Positions 25,360 to 35,008 of a stretch of 47,113 nt of DNA are shown piece after piece. The stretch is from an uncultured Thomasclavelia sp. (GTDB lineage Bacteria > Bacillota_I > Bacilli_A > Erysipelotrichales > Coprobacillaceae). A model generated the notes under the pieces. It had not been told where the DNA came from and did not search any database. It saw only the letters and a program-made list of their open reading frames with translations. Both the position numbers and the translations under genes were made by a program. The stretch covers positions 1-47,113 of the forward strand of contig NZ_CALUXO010000011.1 in the NCBI RefSeq assembly GCF_944324745.1. The letters are read 5' to 3'. The first letter of the stretch is position 1; each line of letters begins with the position of its first letter.

Positions 25360-25995
25360 TTAACTTTGACATTTAATAAAAGAACCATGACCTGTGGCCA
25401 CAAATTCAGGCTCTAGCTTTGCTAAATCAGTCTTTAATTTATTTAATAAATCCTGATTACAAACTCGTTTATCATCAATAGCAGCAACTTCTTGTTGCCA
25501 ATTACCATTAATTACTTTACTAATTCTTTTTTCTTGCATTAAATCTGAGCTATAGATGATCTTTCGATTACTTTCAAAACAAATAATTCCATTTTGTAAA
25601 TGAACCTCTGAAGGATAATCTATTATTTGTAAACATAAATTACCATCTTCTAATTCAAAACCACCATAAACTGGCATCAAATTATCACAAAATCCATAAC
25701 CAGGTAATTCACGACTAGCCAAATTTGAACAAATAATTTGTAAATCTGGATATTCTTCTTTAAAAATTGATAAACCACCACATTCATCAGATTCCAAATG
25801 CGAAATAAATAAATATTTTAAAGGCTGGTCTTTTAGAATCTGTTTAATTTTTGGTAAATTATCAAGAGCCATAATTTTAGTCCCAGTAGCAAATAATATG
25901 GCTGGATTACTAGCTAATAAATATTGATTAATTGAAAAATCAATCGGTTTAATATGAGTTGTAAACTGATATAAATCACTTATTATTTGTTTCAT
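25360..25995 (-). CDS. MBL-fold protein with flavodiiron-type metal site
   Basis: A 211-aa single-domain metallo-beta-lactamase-fold protein. The first motif is HLESDE (66-71), with Glu68 where hydrolases have His. This is the H-x-E-x-D form of flavodiiron proteins (FprA/ODP), which hold a non-heme di-iron centre. His132 and Asp151 follow at the flavodiiron spacing (61 and 18 residues between ligands), with His203 in GHGS as the last ligand. The flavodoxin domain of a full flavodiiron protein is absent. Possible roles are O2 or NO reduction with a separate electron donor, or sensing. The second of two ATGs (25995) is better spaced from AGGAGG. Divergent from a TetR gene. Confidence 0.85.
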   Translation of the reverse strand: MKQIISDLYQFTTHIKPIDFSINQYLLASNPAILFATGTKIMALDNLPKIKQILKDQPLKYLFISHLESDECGGLSIFKEEYPDLQIICSNLASRELPGYGFCDNLMPVYGGFELEDGNLCLQIIDYPSEVHLQNGIICFESNRKIIYSSDLMQEKRISKVINGNWQQEVAAIDDKRVCNQDLLNKLKTDLAKLEPEFVATGHGSFIKCQS

Positions 25996-26130
25996 CATGA
26001 CCTCCTAATTTTATCTATCTTTTCAATATAATTAACATTTAATAATATATTCTGATAAAATTATAATTAACTTCATCAATTTTTCAAGTTTTCAAACTTT
26101 AAATGCAACAAAGAAAGGAAATTGTCGCTT

Positions 26131-26655
26131 ATGAAACGTAATGCTACAACTAAAATGACAAAAACATATATGGTTACCAGTTTATTTTTACTAATGGAAC
26201 ATCAGCCTTTTACAGCCATCACTATTAGTGATATTGCCAAAAAAGCTGGGGTTAATCGTTCGACATACTATCGACACTTTAACAGTAAAGAAGAAATAGT
26301 TTATTATTTTGTTGAACAAGTACTTGATGAATTTTCTAAGACAATCTCAACTAATATTGATTTATATCATTATTTACTCCAACTGTTTAGCCATTTAAAA
26401 AAATACCAAAAAGAATTTCTATTACTTTGTCAAAACAAACTATCACTTTTTTATTTAACTGCTTTAAATAAAAATCTAGATATTTCCAGTCATCAAGCAT
26501 ACCTAAACGCTTATCATATTGGTGGTATTTTTAATTGTTCACTACTGTGGTTTTCTAGAAATATGATCGATACCCCAGAAAAAATGGCTCAAATTAGTTT
26601 AGAAATTTTACCTGATAATTTTGTTCCATATTTAATTAGTAAAAAAAAGTGCTAA
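26131..26655 (+). CDS. TetR/AcrR-family regulator
   Basis: Regulator of about 174 aa. The helix-turn-helix ITISDIAKKAGVNRSTYYRHF followed by NSKEEIV (about 30-60) is classic TetR; the C-terminal region fits a TetR_C domain. The start is uncertain: ATG 26131 is 11 bases from AAGGA, while an in-frame TTG at 26122 is too close. It is divergent from the di-iron MBL gene, with 135 bases between starts, and may control it. Confidence 0.85.
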   Translation: MKRNATTKMTKTYMVTSLFLLMEHQPFTAITISDIAKKAGVNRSTYYRHFNSKEEIVYYFVEQVLDEFSKTISTNIDLYHYLLQLFSHLKKYQKEFLLLCQNKLSLFYLTALNKNLDISSHQAYLNAYHIGGIFNCSLLWFSRNMIDTPEKMAQISLEILPDNFVPYLISKKKC

Positions 26656-26674
26656 TTTTAATAATTAGCACTTT
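26646..26674. terminator. Bidirectional terminator between TetR and cstA
   Basis: AAAGTGCTAATT and AATTAGCACTTT form a perfect 12-bp stem with a 5-base loop. It includes the TetR stop codon and lies 8 bases from the end of cstA on the other strand. Confidence 0.85.
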
Positions 26675-26682
26675 ATCTTTAA

Positions 26683-28398
26683 CTATGCAGTAGCCTTTTT
26701 AGATTCAAATAATTTTTTGAAATCAAAGAATGCCACTGAAATACCTAGAGCAACTAATAATACTGCTACAATTAATTGTAATCCAGATGTTAAGAAATCA
26801 ATTGATCCTGTAGTCATCCAAGCAAATACAATGTTATAAATAGACATTCCTAATGAAGTTAATGTTACAACTAACATAATGCACATTGGAATATATAACA
26901 TAAATCCTTTTCTTCCAGTAACTTTTAAGAATACTGAAATACTGATTAATACCATTGCAGCCAATAATTGGTTAGCAGAACCGAATAATGGCCAGATATT
27001 ATTATAACCACCTAAAGATAATAAGTATCCACAGAACAATGAAATTAATGTTGCTACATATTTATTTGTTAAGAATTTATTCAATCCAGATTGTTCTTGT
27101 CCAGCTTCTACTTCAAAGAATTCTTGGAATGATAAACGACTGATTCTAGCAACGGCATCCAATGAAGTTAATGCCAAAGCAGAAACGAACATTGTCATGA
27201 TACAAATTCCCCATTCTTGTGGTAACCCTAATTGAGAAACAAAACCAGTAACTCCAACTGCAAATTGAGTAAATGGAGTAGCACCACCTTCTACTGTAAC
27301 CATTGCAGCTAATTGATCTATTAAAGTTCCATCAGCAATTAATGAAGATAATGAACCAACAACAACTACTACTAAGATAGCTAATAATGATTCTAATAAC
27401 ATTGAACCATATCCTACTTGTAACATATCTTTTTCGTTTTCAATTTGTTTACTACTAGTTTCAGAAGAAACCAAAGAGTGGAAACCAGAAACAGCACCAC
27501 AGGCAATAGTAACGAATAATGTTGGGAATAAATAACTTCCACTTTCAGTTACAAATCCAGTAAAAGCTGGAGTTGAAATAGTAGGGTTATAAATTAATAC
27601 CCCAACAACAGCAGCAATAATCATACCAACAAATAAGAAAGTAGTTAAATAATCACGAGGTTGTTTTAATAACCACATTGGTGTGATTGATGCAAAGAAA
27701 ATATAAACAAAAACAATATAAATCCAAGTTGTTTTGCTAAAGAAAATTGGGCAAGCAATACCAGCAGCTAACATTAAAATAATTAAAACAATACCAATAA
27801 CTGCTTGTAATTTACCGCTAATTTTTGTTTTTCTTAAGAAGAAGCCAAAAGCAATTGCAACTACAATATATAACATTGAAATTGAAGCTGCTGACCCATT
27901 GGCAGCAACATGTGAACCATCAGCAGCAATACCATTAAATGTACCAGCAACCATATCGGCAAATGCTGCAATAACTAATAAAGTAAATAACCAGCAGAAT
28001 AAGAAGAATAATTTTCTTCCTGTTTTTCCAATATACTCTTCGATGATTCCACCCATAGATTTACCATTAGATTTTACAGAAGCATAAAGTGATCCAAAGT
28101 CTTGGACAGCACCAAAGAAAATACCTCCAACTAAAATCCATAATACTGTTGGAACCCATCCAAACATCAATGCCATGACTGGTCCAGTAACTGGTCCCGC
28201 ACCTGCAATAGAAGAGAATTGATGGGCGAAAACGTTCCATTTATTACTAGGTACAAAATCAACACCATCATCTTGTTCAACTGCAGGGGTTTTAGCATTT
28301 GGATCGACTCCCCAAGTTCTTTCCAAGTAGCGTCCATATATTACATAGGCAAGGACTAAAACTACCATGGCTAGAACTAATAAGATTAAACCATTCAT
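26683..28398 (-). CDS. cstA: Carbon starvation protein CstA family transporter
   Basis: Polytopic membrane transporter of 571 aa with some 15-16 hydrophobic segments. The N-terminal GRYLERTWGVDP, the WNVFAHQFSSIAGAGPVTGP block and QDFGSLYASVKSNGKSMG are diagnostic of CstA/YjiY. Members import peptides or pyruvate under nutrient limitation. The size is that of the shorter, 550-600-aa subfamily. GGGGGAAG precedes the ATG, and a promoter is at 28431-28459. No LytST/PdtaS regulator adjoins it, unlike the yjiY case. Confidence 0.93.
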   Translation of the reverse strand: MNGLILLVLAMVVLVLAYVIYGRYLERTWGVDPNAKTPAVEQDDGVDFVPSNKWNVFAHQFSSIAGAGPVTGPVMALMFGWVPTVLWILVGGIFFGAVQDFGSLYASVKSNGKSMGGIIEEYIGKTGRKLFFLFCWLFTLLVIAAFADMVAGTFNGIAADGSHVAANGSAASISMLYIVVAIAFGFFLRKTKISGKLQAVIGIVLIILMLAAGIACPIFFSKTTWIYIVFVYIFFASITPMWLLKQPRDYLTTFLFVGMIIAAVVGVLIYNPTISTPAFTGFVTESGSYLFPTLFVTIACGAVSGFHSLVSSETSSKQIENEKDMLQVGYGSMLLESLLAILVVVVVGSLSSLIADGTLIDQLAAMVTVEGGATPFTQFAVGVTGFVSQLGLPQEWGICIMTMFVSALALTSLDAVARISRLSFQEFFEVEAGQEQSGLNKFLTNKYVATLISLFCGYLLSLGGYNNIWPLFGSANQLLAAMVLISISVFLKVTGRKGFMLYIPMCIMLVVTLTSLGMSIYNIVFAWMTTGSIDFLTSGLQLIVAVLLVALGISVAFFDFKKLFESKKATA

Positions 28399-28430
28399 TT
28401 TTCTTCCCCCTTAAATTATTAATCTCTATT

Positions 28431-28459
28431 AAAATACTATTGTAATTGTTGTTTGTCAA
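28431..28459 (-). promoter_or_regulatory. Probable cstA promoter
   Basis: On the minus strand TTGACA (28459-28454) and TATTTT (28436-28431) are separated by 17 bases, about 33 bases before the start codon. The -10 is a weak match. Confidence 0.5.
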
Positions 28460-28553
28460 TATAATAATTTATTTGTAACTAAAAATATTTATCTTTTTTT
28501 AGTCAAAAAGTAAAAAAGTACTTAAATTTTATTAAAAAGCTAAACATATAAAA

Positions 28554-28577
28554 AGAAGATCAGCTTACTGATCTTCT
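28554..28577 (-). terminator. Terminator of the ABC exporter operon
   Basis: AGAAGATCAG pairs with CTGATCTTCT around a 4-base loop, and TTTTTATA follows on the minus strand. The loop and one arm hold the stop and last codons of the exporter subunit. Confidence 0.85.
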
Positions 28578-30307
28578 CCTAAATTAAACTGACTATTATA
28601 TAGCTGATAATAATAACCATGTTTTTCTAATAATGATTGATGGGTACCCTGCTCTAAAATTCTTCCCTTATCCATAACTAAGATCAAGTCAGCATTTTGA
28701 ATCGTTGATAAACGATGCGCTACAATAAAGGTCGTCCGTCCTTCCATCATCGCATCAAAAGCTTCTTGAATTTGTAATTCCGTCCGGGTATCAATTGAAC
28801 TAGTTGCTTCATCTAAAATAAGCATCGGTGGTTTGGTCAACATAATTCTAGCAATACACAATAATTGCTTTTGACCTTGAGATAAATTGCCACCATCTTC
28901 TTCTACCATGGTATCATAACCTGCTGGTAACTTCATGATAAACTTATGAACCCGAGCTTTTTTCGCCGCTGCAATTATTTCTTCATCAGTGGCATTGTCT
29001 TTACCATAAGTAATATTTTCTTTAATAGTTCCTTTGAAAATCCATGATTCCTGTAAAACCATTCCATATAATTTACGTAAATAATCACGTTCCATTTCTA
29101 AAGTATTAACATCATCAATAGCAATCGTTCCTTGATTTTGATCATAAAAACGCATCAGTAAATTAATTAACGTCGTTTTACCACAACCTGTTTTACCAAC
29201 AATCGCCACTGTCTGACCCGGTTTAGCCTCTAAATTTAAATCTTCGATTAATTTAACTTTAGGATCATAACTAAAACAAATGTTTTTCAAACTTACTTTA
29301 CCAGTGACATTTTCAATCGTTTTAGGATTGGCCACTGGTACTTCAATTGGTTCATCTAAAAGATCAAAAACTCGCTGACTGGCAGCTAATGCTGTTTGCA
29401 TTTCTGACATTACTGAAGATATCTCATTAAATGGTTTTGTATACTGGTTAGCATAAGTCAAAAAACTTGATAATAGCCCAACACTAAATTGACCATTTAA
29501 CACACTCAAAGCTCCAAAGACCCCTACTGCTGCATAAACTAAACTATTAACGATTCTAGTAGTTGGATTGATCAAGGCGCCATAAAACTGTGATTTGACT
29601 CCACTGACATGCATACGCTGATTAATATCATCAAATCGCTGTTCATTAATAGCTTCATAATTAAAAGCTTTGATCAGCCGCTGATTTCCAATCATTTCTT
29701 CAATATAACCATTCATATCACCACGAATATCCAATTGTTCTCTAAAATAGATACTAGTTCTACGAACGATTAATGAGGCTACTAATAATGAAAGTGGTGT
29801 TAAAACAATGACTACAACTGCAATAGTTATATTAATAGTACACATAATTGCAATCGTTCCGACAATCGTCGCTACCCCAGTAAATAAACTAGTAAAGCTT
29901 TGCAATAGTCCATTACCAATTAAATCAATATCATTAATAACGCGACCAATAATATCTCCATGAAGATGACCATCAATGTATTTTAATGGTAATAAATGAA
30001 TCTTTTCAAATACCCGGTCTCTCAAATCATTAGTAATACTATATGTAATCTTGTTTGTTAGCTGGCCTGATAACCATTGAACTAGTGATTCAATTACAAT
30101 AATCAAAGCAATAAATAATAATTGACTAGCTAAGGCGTTAAAATCAACTTTTCCCTTTCCAACAAGTAAATCAATCGCCCATCCTAATAAGATTGGTGTT
30201 AATAAAGTTAAACAAACACTTATAAAAGATAATACTAAAATACCCACTAATATCAATCGGTATGGCTGACAATAAGCCATCAATCGTTTAATTGTTTTAC
30301 TATTCAT
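28565..30307 (-). CDS. ABC exporter subunit with consensus ATPase site (BmrD-like)
   Basis: Half-transporter of 580 aa: six TM helices (about 15-300) plus a nucleotide-binding domain. It has Walker A GKTGCGKT (371-378), Walker B MLILDE with catalytic Glu500, and H-loop His531 (AHRLST). Its signature motif is degenerate, LSQGQ (475-479). It pairs with the subunit encoded just upstream, whose features are complementary. The ATG at 30307 follows GGTGAT and lies 8 bases inside the partner gene. Heterodimers of this type export drugs, lipids or peptides; the substrate is not predictable. Confidence 0.92.
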   Translation of the reverse strand: MNSKTIKRLMAYCQPYRLILVGILVLSFISVCLTLLTPILLGWAIDLLVGKGKVDFNALASQLLFIALIIVIESLVQWLSGQLTNKITYSITNDLRDRVFEKIHLLPLKYIDGHLHGDIIGRVINDIDLIGNGLLQSFTSLFTGVATIVGTIAIMCTINITIAVVVIVLTPLSLLVASLIVRRTSIYFREQLDIRGDMNGYIEEMIGNQRLIKAFNYEAINEQRFDDINQRMHVSGVKSQFYGALINPTTRIVNSLVYAAVGVFGALSVLNGQFSVGLLSSFLTYANQYTKPFNEISSVMSEMQTALAASQRVFDLLDEPIEVPVANPKTIENVTGKVSLKNICFSYDPKVKLIEDLNLEAKPGQTVAIVGKTGCGKTTLINLLMRFYDQNQGTIAIDDVNTLEMERDYLRKLYGMVLQESWIFKGTIKENITYGKDNATDEEIIAAAKKARVHKFIMKLPAGYDTMVEEDGGNLSQGQKQLLCIARIMLTKPPMLILDEATSSIDTRTELQIQEAFDAMMEGRTTFIVAHRLSTIQNADLILVMDKGRILEQGTHQSLLEKHGYYYQLYNSQFNLGEDQ

Positions 30308-32018
30308 GACGATCACCATCCTTATTATGTTGTGAAGCATAGATTTCTTGATAAATCTGACAATTCTTCATTAAATTTTGATGGGTATCAAAACCAACTA
30401 ACTCACCATGATACAAAACAATAATTTTATCAGCCTGTTCAATTGAAGCCGTACGTTGTGAAATAATAATTTTTGTCATCTTTAATTGTTTCAATGCCTG
30501 TCTTAAACGATAATCAGTTGCATAATCTAAAGCACTAGAGCTATCATCAAGAATTAGTATCTTTGGCTTTTTAACTAATGCTCTGGCAATCGTCAAACGT
30601 TGCTTTTGACCACCGGAAAGGTTTTTACCACCCTGTTCAATCATTGTATCCAATCCTGCGGCTTTATCACTAATTAATTCAGTTCCTTGAGCAACTTCCA
30701 AAGCCTGCATTAATTCTTCATCACTGGCTTGTTGATTACCCAACTGTAAATTTTCTCTAATTGTTCCAGAAAAAAGTGAAGCATATTGCGGAACAATTCC
30801 AATAAAACTTCTAAGCGTTGATAAATCATAATCTTTGATTGATTTTCCATTCAATAAGATTTCACCACTAGTTGTATCATAAAACCGCGCAATTAAATTA
30901 ACTAAAGAACTTTTACCAGCCCCGGTTCCACCAATAATCCCAATTGTTTGTCCAGAATAAATCTTAAAATTAATTTGATTTAAAACATTTTTCTTATCAT
31001 AAGCAAAATCAACATTCTTAAACTCTAGACAAACCGGTGTTTGATGCCATTGTTTATCATCATTAATGTTTACCACTTCAGGAGTCGTTTCCAAAACTTC
31101 AAAAATTCGAGTATAACTAGCCCCGGCTTTATTATAAATTGACAAAACATTGGCAAAAACAATTAAGGCCTGTAAAATCGAATTCATATAGTTAACTAAA
31201 GCGATAATTTCCCCTTGGGATAAACCGCCAATATTGACTTGAAACCCACCACAATAAACAATTAAAACAATGGCAATATTTACAACTAAATAAGTTAGTG
31301 GATTTGATAATGCCTGTATTCTTCCAACTTTAACTTGGATTTCTTTTTGACTCTTTGTTTCTTGTTTAAACTTATTAATTTCTTTATCTTGAGAAGCAAA
31401 AGCCCGAATTACTCTAATCCCATTAAGATTCTCTCTAACAATCAAACTAATTTTATCAAGCTTTTGTTGGATACGATTAAAGTAAGGCATCGATACAATT
31501 GTAATTGCCAACATAACTCCTGCAAGCACAATTGCGCCTAAGACAAAAATAGAAGCCAAAGAACCACTGATAAAAAATGCTAAAAATAAAGAACCTAACA
31601 TAATAAAGGGAGCTCGCGATGTTAGTCTGATAGTCATGGCTATTGCCAATTGAATTTGAACAACATCGTTAACTAACCGAGTAACTAATGTTGGTGCACT
31701 TAATTTATCTAGATTCCGATGATCATAACTGTTTATTTGATGATACATATCTCTTCTTAATTCTGTTCCGACACTTTGTGAAGTGACTGAAGCATAATAT
31801 TGACAAACCAAAGCAAACATATAACCAAATACTGCTAAAGCTACTAAAATCAATCCTCGTGATAAAATATAATTTTGGTCTTTATTGATAATACCAATAT
31901 CGATAATATCACTCATTACTAAAGGAACCATTAATTCTAGCGCTGCTTCGGCTATCTTGAAAATAAAACCGACAATTGCCGGGAAGCGATACGCTTTAAT
32001 ATATTTTAATAATTTCAT
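30300..32018 (-). CDS. ABC exporter subunit with degenerate ATPase site (BmrC-like)
   Basis: Partner half-transporter of 572 aa with six TM helices and a nucleotide-binding domain. Walker A is intact (GGTGAGKSS, 363-371) and the signature is canonical (LSGGQ, 467-471). The Walker B Glu is Asp492 (ILILDDSS) and the H-loop His is Gln521 (ISQRTAS). So its own ATP site is degenerate, while its LSGGQ completes the active site of the partner, as in BmrCD, LmrCD and TM287/288. Its end overlaps the partner start by 8 bases. Upstream GGGGGG and AGGT precede the ATG. Confidence 0.92.
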   Translation of the reverse strand: MKLLKYIKAYRFPAIVGFIFKIAEAALELMVPLVMSDIIDIGIINKDQNYILSRGLILVALAVFGYMFALVCQYYASVTSQSVGTELRRDMYHQINSYDHRNLDKLSAPTLVTRLVNDVVQIQLAIAMTIRLTSRAPFIMLGSLFLAFFISGSLASIFVLGAIVLAGVMLAITIVSMPYFNRIQQKLDKISLIVRENLNGIRVIRAFASQDKEINKFKQETKSQKEIQVKVGRIQALSNPLTYLVVNIAIVLIVYCGGFQVNIGGLSQGEIIALVNYMNSILQALIVFANVLSIYNKAGASYTRIFEVLETTPEVVNINDDKQWHQTPVCLEFKNVDFAYDKKNVLNQINFKIYSGQTIGIIGGTGAGKSSLVNLIARFYDTTSGEILLNGKSIKDYDLSTLRSFIGIVPQYASLFSGTIRENLQLGNQQASDEELMQALEVAQGTELISDKAAGLDTMIEQGGKNLSGGQKQRLTIARALVKKPKILILDDSSSALDYATDYRLRQALKQLKMTKIIISQRTASIEQADKIIVLYHGELVGFDTHQNLMKNCQIYQEIYASQHNKDGDRHE

Positions 32019-32081
32019 TACCTAACCCCCCAAATTCTGGAATTATTATACCCTATCTCTTAATAATTTAGAAACCCTATT

Positions 32082-33017
32082 TTAATGACATAAGTAAATA
32101 TAGCGACCAAATTTACTTTTCTCGCTCTTTCTTCGAAAAACTTTACGATCAATTTGATAACCACTATTTTTCAATTCCTCATCCATAGTTTCATAAGTTA
32201 CCAGTACTAACTGTTGACATATTTTTCGTGATGAAGTAATTATTGCTACTTGTTCTTCATAGGTTATTGGCGTATATAAATTATAGGGTAAGTCAATAAT
32301 AGCTACATCGTAATGATCAACTAGATCATGTATACTTTTCTTATTGATCAAATGACCATCATAACCATAAAATTCTAAATTTTTCCGAGCATGCCATGAA
32401 GTATCTCGAGAAATATCAAAGCCGACAATCTTTAACTTTAATGCTAATCCTTCTAATACCACTGTTCCTACTCCACAACATGGATCGACAATTGAAACAC
32501 TTTTATCACCCTTAGCTGCCAGATTGACCAAGGTCCTAGCTAAACGAATATCTAGTGAATTCGAAAAAGTATAGGGTTTATTATCATGTTTTTTCCAATC
32601 AGGAATTCCATGGTGATAATAGCCACAATACCATTTATGATCTAATTTTGTAATTGCAATGATGTGTTTAGGTTTATTCATATTAACACTACCACCAATT
32701 CCCCAGGAAATATCACGGCATTTATCTAAAGTTTCCTGATAATCGACATGTGTCTGTTCATTTTTTAAATAGATAACTTTAAAATCTACATAGCTTTTCT
32801 TTAACTTGGTAATTTTATGAATCAATTGTTTAAAATCTTCACTTTCACCCCATAAATCAACCTTAGCTTTCATAAAAACACTCTGATTAACACTATAATC
32901 TAGATTTGAAAGATATATCTTACCTGAATAGCGATCATTAAACAACGCTTCAAATTCTAAAGCACATAATTCTTGATCTTCTGGTGGATAATTAAATACA
33001 TATAAATATTTCTTCAT
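32082..33017 (-). CDS. TRM11-like SAM-dependent methyltransferase
   Basis: A 311-aa protein with an N-terminal domain of unknown type (1-150) and a Rossmann methyltransferase domain. The SAM motif is DPCCGVGTVVLEGL (near 180-195). IIDLPYNLY stands where N6-adenine or guanine-N2 methylases have (D/N)PPY, and LVLVTYETM follows. The layout is that of TRM11/THUMP-type RNA guanine methyltransferases, but no THUMP domain is evident. The likely substrate is a tRNA or rRNA base. It is divergent from the O-antigen-ligase-like gene at 33081. Confidence 0.75.
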   Translation of the reverse strand: MKKYLYVFNYPPEDQELCALEFEALFNDRYSGKIYLSNLDYSVNQSVFMKAKVDLWGESEDFKQLIHKITKLKKSYVDFKVIYLKNEQTHVDYQETLDKCRDISWGIGGSVNMNKPKHIIAITKLDHKWYCGYYHHGIPDWKKHDNKPYTFSNSLDIRLARTLVNLAAKGDKSVSIVDPCCGVGTVVLEGLALKLKIVGFDISRDTSWHARKNLEFYGYDGHLINKKSIHDLVDHYDVAIIDLPYNLYTPITYEEQVAIITSSRKICQQLVLVTYETMDEELKNSGYQIDRKVFRRKSEKSKFGRYIYLCH

Positions 33018-33030
33018 ACTGTCTCCTTAT

Positions 33031-33059
33031 TTGTAACTAGATTAAATATGTGATATATT
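33031..33059 (+). promoter_or_regulatory. Promoter of the O-antigen-ligase-like/methyltransferase pair
   Basis: TTGTAA (33031-33036) and TATATT (33054-33059) are separated by 17 bases. GGAGG follows and the ATG is at 33081. Confidence 0.55.
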
Positions 33060-33080
33060 AGTTCTACTTGGAGGTTTGTT

Positions 33081-34265
33081 ATGCAACTAATAAATTCACT
33101 AAAAAATCGATTTTCTCAAGAGCAATTACTTATTATTATTAGTGCCTTAAGTTTATCGACTCCTTTTTATATTTGTGTTCCGATTCTACTAATAGAAACA
33201 ATATATTTATTGTATACTAAAAAAATCATTTATGCATATAAAAATAGTCCAAAATCTAAATATCTCTTAATCTTTATGACTATTTCTTTAATCGTATCGC
33301 TATTTTATCAAAACTGGATCGGGGTTGGCTGTCTGGCTTTAATCTTTATAGCTGTTTCATTAATGCTATTTTATCGTCAACATATAAATCAGGAAGTCTT
33401 TGAATTAATTCTTGATTTGTTGATTGCTTTGTCAGTTTTATGGGCATTATATGGTTTATATGAACAAACACAGATATTATCGCGTTTAGGCTATGACCAT
33501 TTCACTTTAAAAGTATTTAGTCGCCGTGAGAATCGTTTAAACTCCGTCTTTTATAACGCCAATTATTATGCAATGATGATTGAATTTATTATTATGATGA
33601 TTGGATACAAGATTTTTGGAACTAAAAATTTCAAAAAACAAGTTTATTATTTCATTGTGGCAATTATCAATTTTTTCCTATTATATATGACTGGCTGTCG
33701 TACCGCTTTAATTGCTACTGCTGGTGCGATGCTTGTTTTTTTAATTGTAAATAAAAATTATCGTATCTGTACTGTAATTGGAATTGGCTGTGTTCTAGCT
33801 GGAATTTATTTTATTTTCAATCCGGAACAATTTCCACGTATCGAGCGTATCGTTAAGAATTTTACGGTTAGATTAAAAATCTGGCGAGCCGCTATCGCTG
33901 GTATTAAAGCCCATCCCCTGTTTGGTCAAGGTCCAATGACATATATGATGATTTATGAAAAATATGGTGGTCACGTTACCCAGCATGCTCATAGTGTTTA
34001 TTTAGATCCGATTTTATCTTTTGGAATCGTTGGACTGGCTTCATTAGTCCCTTATGTTTTTGATAACTTTAAACGTTTAATCAAAGTTTATCGTCAAAAA
34101 CTAAACAATCGTTATGTTGCCTTAGTTATTTCATGTATCACAGTAATTTTATTACACGGTATTTTTGACTATACTATTTTCTGGGTTCATACTGGTATTT
34201 TATTTTTACTAATCGCATCATCTTTTGGTATTTATGAAAACAATCAACAAATCATTCGTTTATAG
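33081..34265 (+). CDS. O-antigen ligase (Wzy/WaaL)-like membrane protein
   Basis: Polytopic protein of 394 aa with about ten TM segments. Conserved parts are FYNANYYAMMIEFIIMM, MTGCRTALIATAGA, a loop with IWRAAIAGIKAHPLFGQGP, and HAHSVYLDPILSFGIVGL, the Wzy_C-type core with its essential His. It differs from the relative at 14275-15627 in length and sequence. It sits 11 bases upstream of a methyltransferase gene and shares its promoter; no other glycan genes are adjacent. Product and acceptor are unknown. Confidence 0.82.
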   Translation: MQLINSLKNRFSQEQLLIIISALSLSTPFYICVPILLIETIYLLYTKKIIYAYKNSPKSKYLLIFMTISLIVSLFYQNWIGVGCLALIFIAVSLMLFYRQHINQEVFELILDLLIALSVLWALYGLYEQTQILSRLGYDHFTLKVFSRRENRLNSVFYNANYYAMMIEFIIMMIGYKIFGTKNFKKQVYYFIVAIINFFLLYMTGCRTALIATAGAMLVFLIVNKNYRICTVIGIGCVLAGIYFIFNPEQFPRIERIVKNFTVRLKIWRAAIAGIKAHPLFGQGPMTYMMIYEKYGGHVTQHAHSVYLDPILSFGIVGLASLVPYVFDNFKRLIKVYRQKLNNRYVALVISCITVILLHGIFDYTIFWVHTGILFLLIASSFGIYENNQQIIRL

Positions 34266-34276
34266 GAAGGTTAGAC

Positions 34277-35008
34277 ATGAAAGAAAACAAATATGATCAA
34301 ATAGAATTTTTTGAAAAATATCAACAAATGAATCGTTCAATTAACGGTTTAGCCGGCGCCGGCGAATGGTCAGCACTAAAAAAGATTTTACCTGATTTTA
34401 AAGACAAAAAAGTATTAGATTTAGGTTGTGGTATGGGCTGGCATTGTAAATATGCCAGTGATCACGGTGCCAAAGAAGTTTTAGGAACTGATATATCAAA
34501 GAGGATGTTAGAAAAAGCGCAACAGATCAATGCAGCTGCTAATATTAAATACTTTCATCAGGCAATGGAAGATTTATCTTTTGCCAATAATAGTTTTGAT
34601 ATTGTTTTTAGTTCACTAGCCTTTCATTATGTTGAAGACTTTGATACCTTAGTGAAAAATATTTATTCCTGGTTAAATACAAACGGGGACTTTATTTTCT
34701 CAGTTGAACATCCGGTTTTTACGGCTGCTGGAAACCAGGACTGGATATACGATGATAATGGCAACATTCAACATTTTCCTGTTGATAATTATTATTATGA
34801 AGGTAAACGTGAAGCTATTTTCCTAGATGAAAAAGTAACCAAATATCATCGAACCCTTACTTCATATTTACAAACACTATTAAAATATAATTTTACAATT
34901 ACCAATGTCATTGAACCGATGCCACCTGAAGATATGATGGATTTACCTGGGATGCAAGATGAGATGCGACGACCAATGATGTTGCTGGTAAGCGCCAAAA
35001 AAGCATGA
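34277..35008 (+). CDS. Class I SAM-dependent methyltransferase
   Basis: A 243-aa soluble methyltransferase of the UbiE/type 11 kind. Motif I is KVLDLGCGMGWHCKYA (about 44-59); GTDISKRMLEKA carries the acidic residue for the ribose, and FDIVFSSLAFHYVEDF is motif II/post-II. The C-terminal half (HPVFTAAGNQDW and later) holds the unknown acceptor. AGGAAGG precedes the ATG, 11 bases after the O-antigen-ligase-like gene. It may methylate a small metabolite or glycan precursor. Confidence 0.88.
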   Translation: MKENKYDQIEFFEKYQQMNRSINGLAGAGEWSALKKILPDFKDKKVLDLGCGMGWHCKYASDHGAKEVLGTDISKRMLEKAQQINAAANIKYFHQAMEDLSFANNSFDIVFSSLAFHYVEDFDTLVKNIYSWLNTNGDFIFSVEHPVFTAAGNQDWIYDDNGNIQHFPVDNYYYEGKREAIFLDEKVTKYHRTLTSYLQTLLKYNFTITNVIEPMPPEDMMDLPGMQDEMRRPMMLLVSAKKA

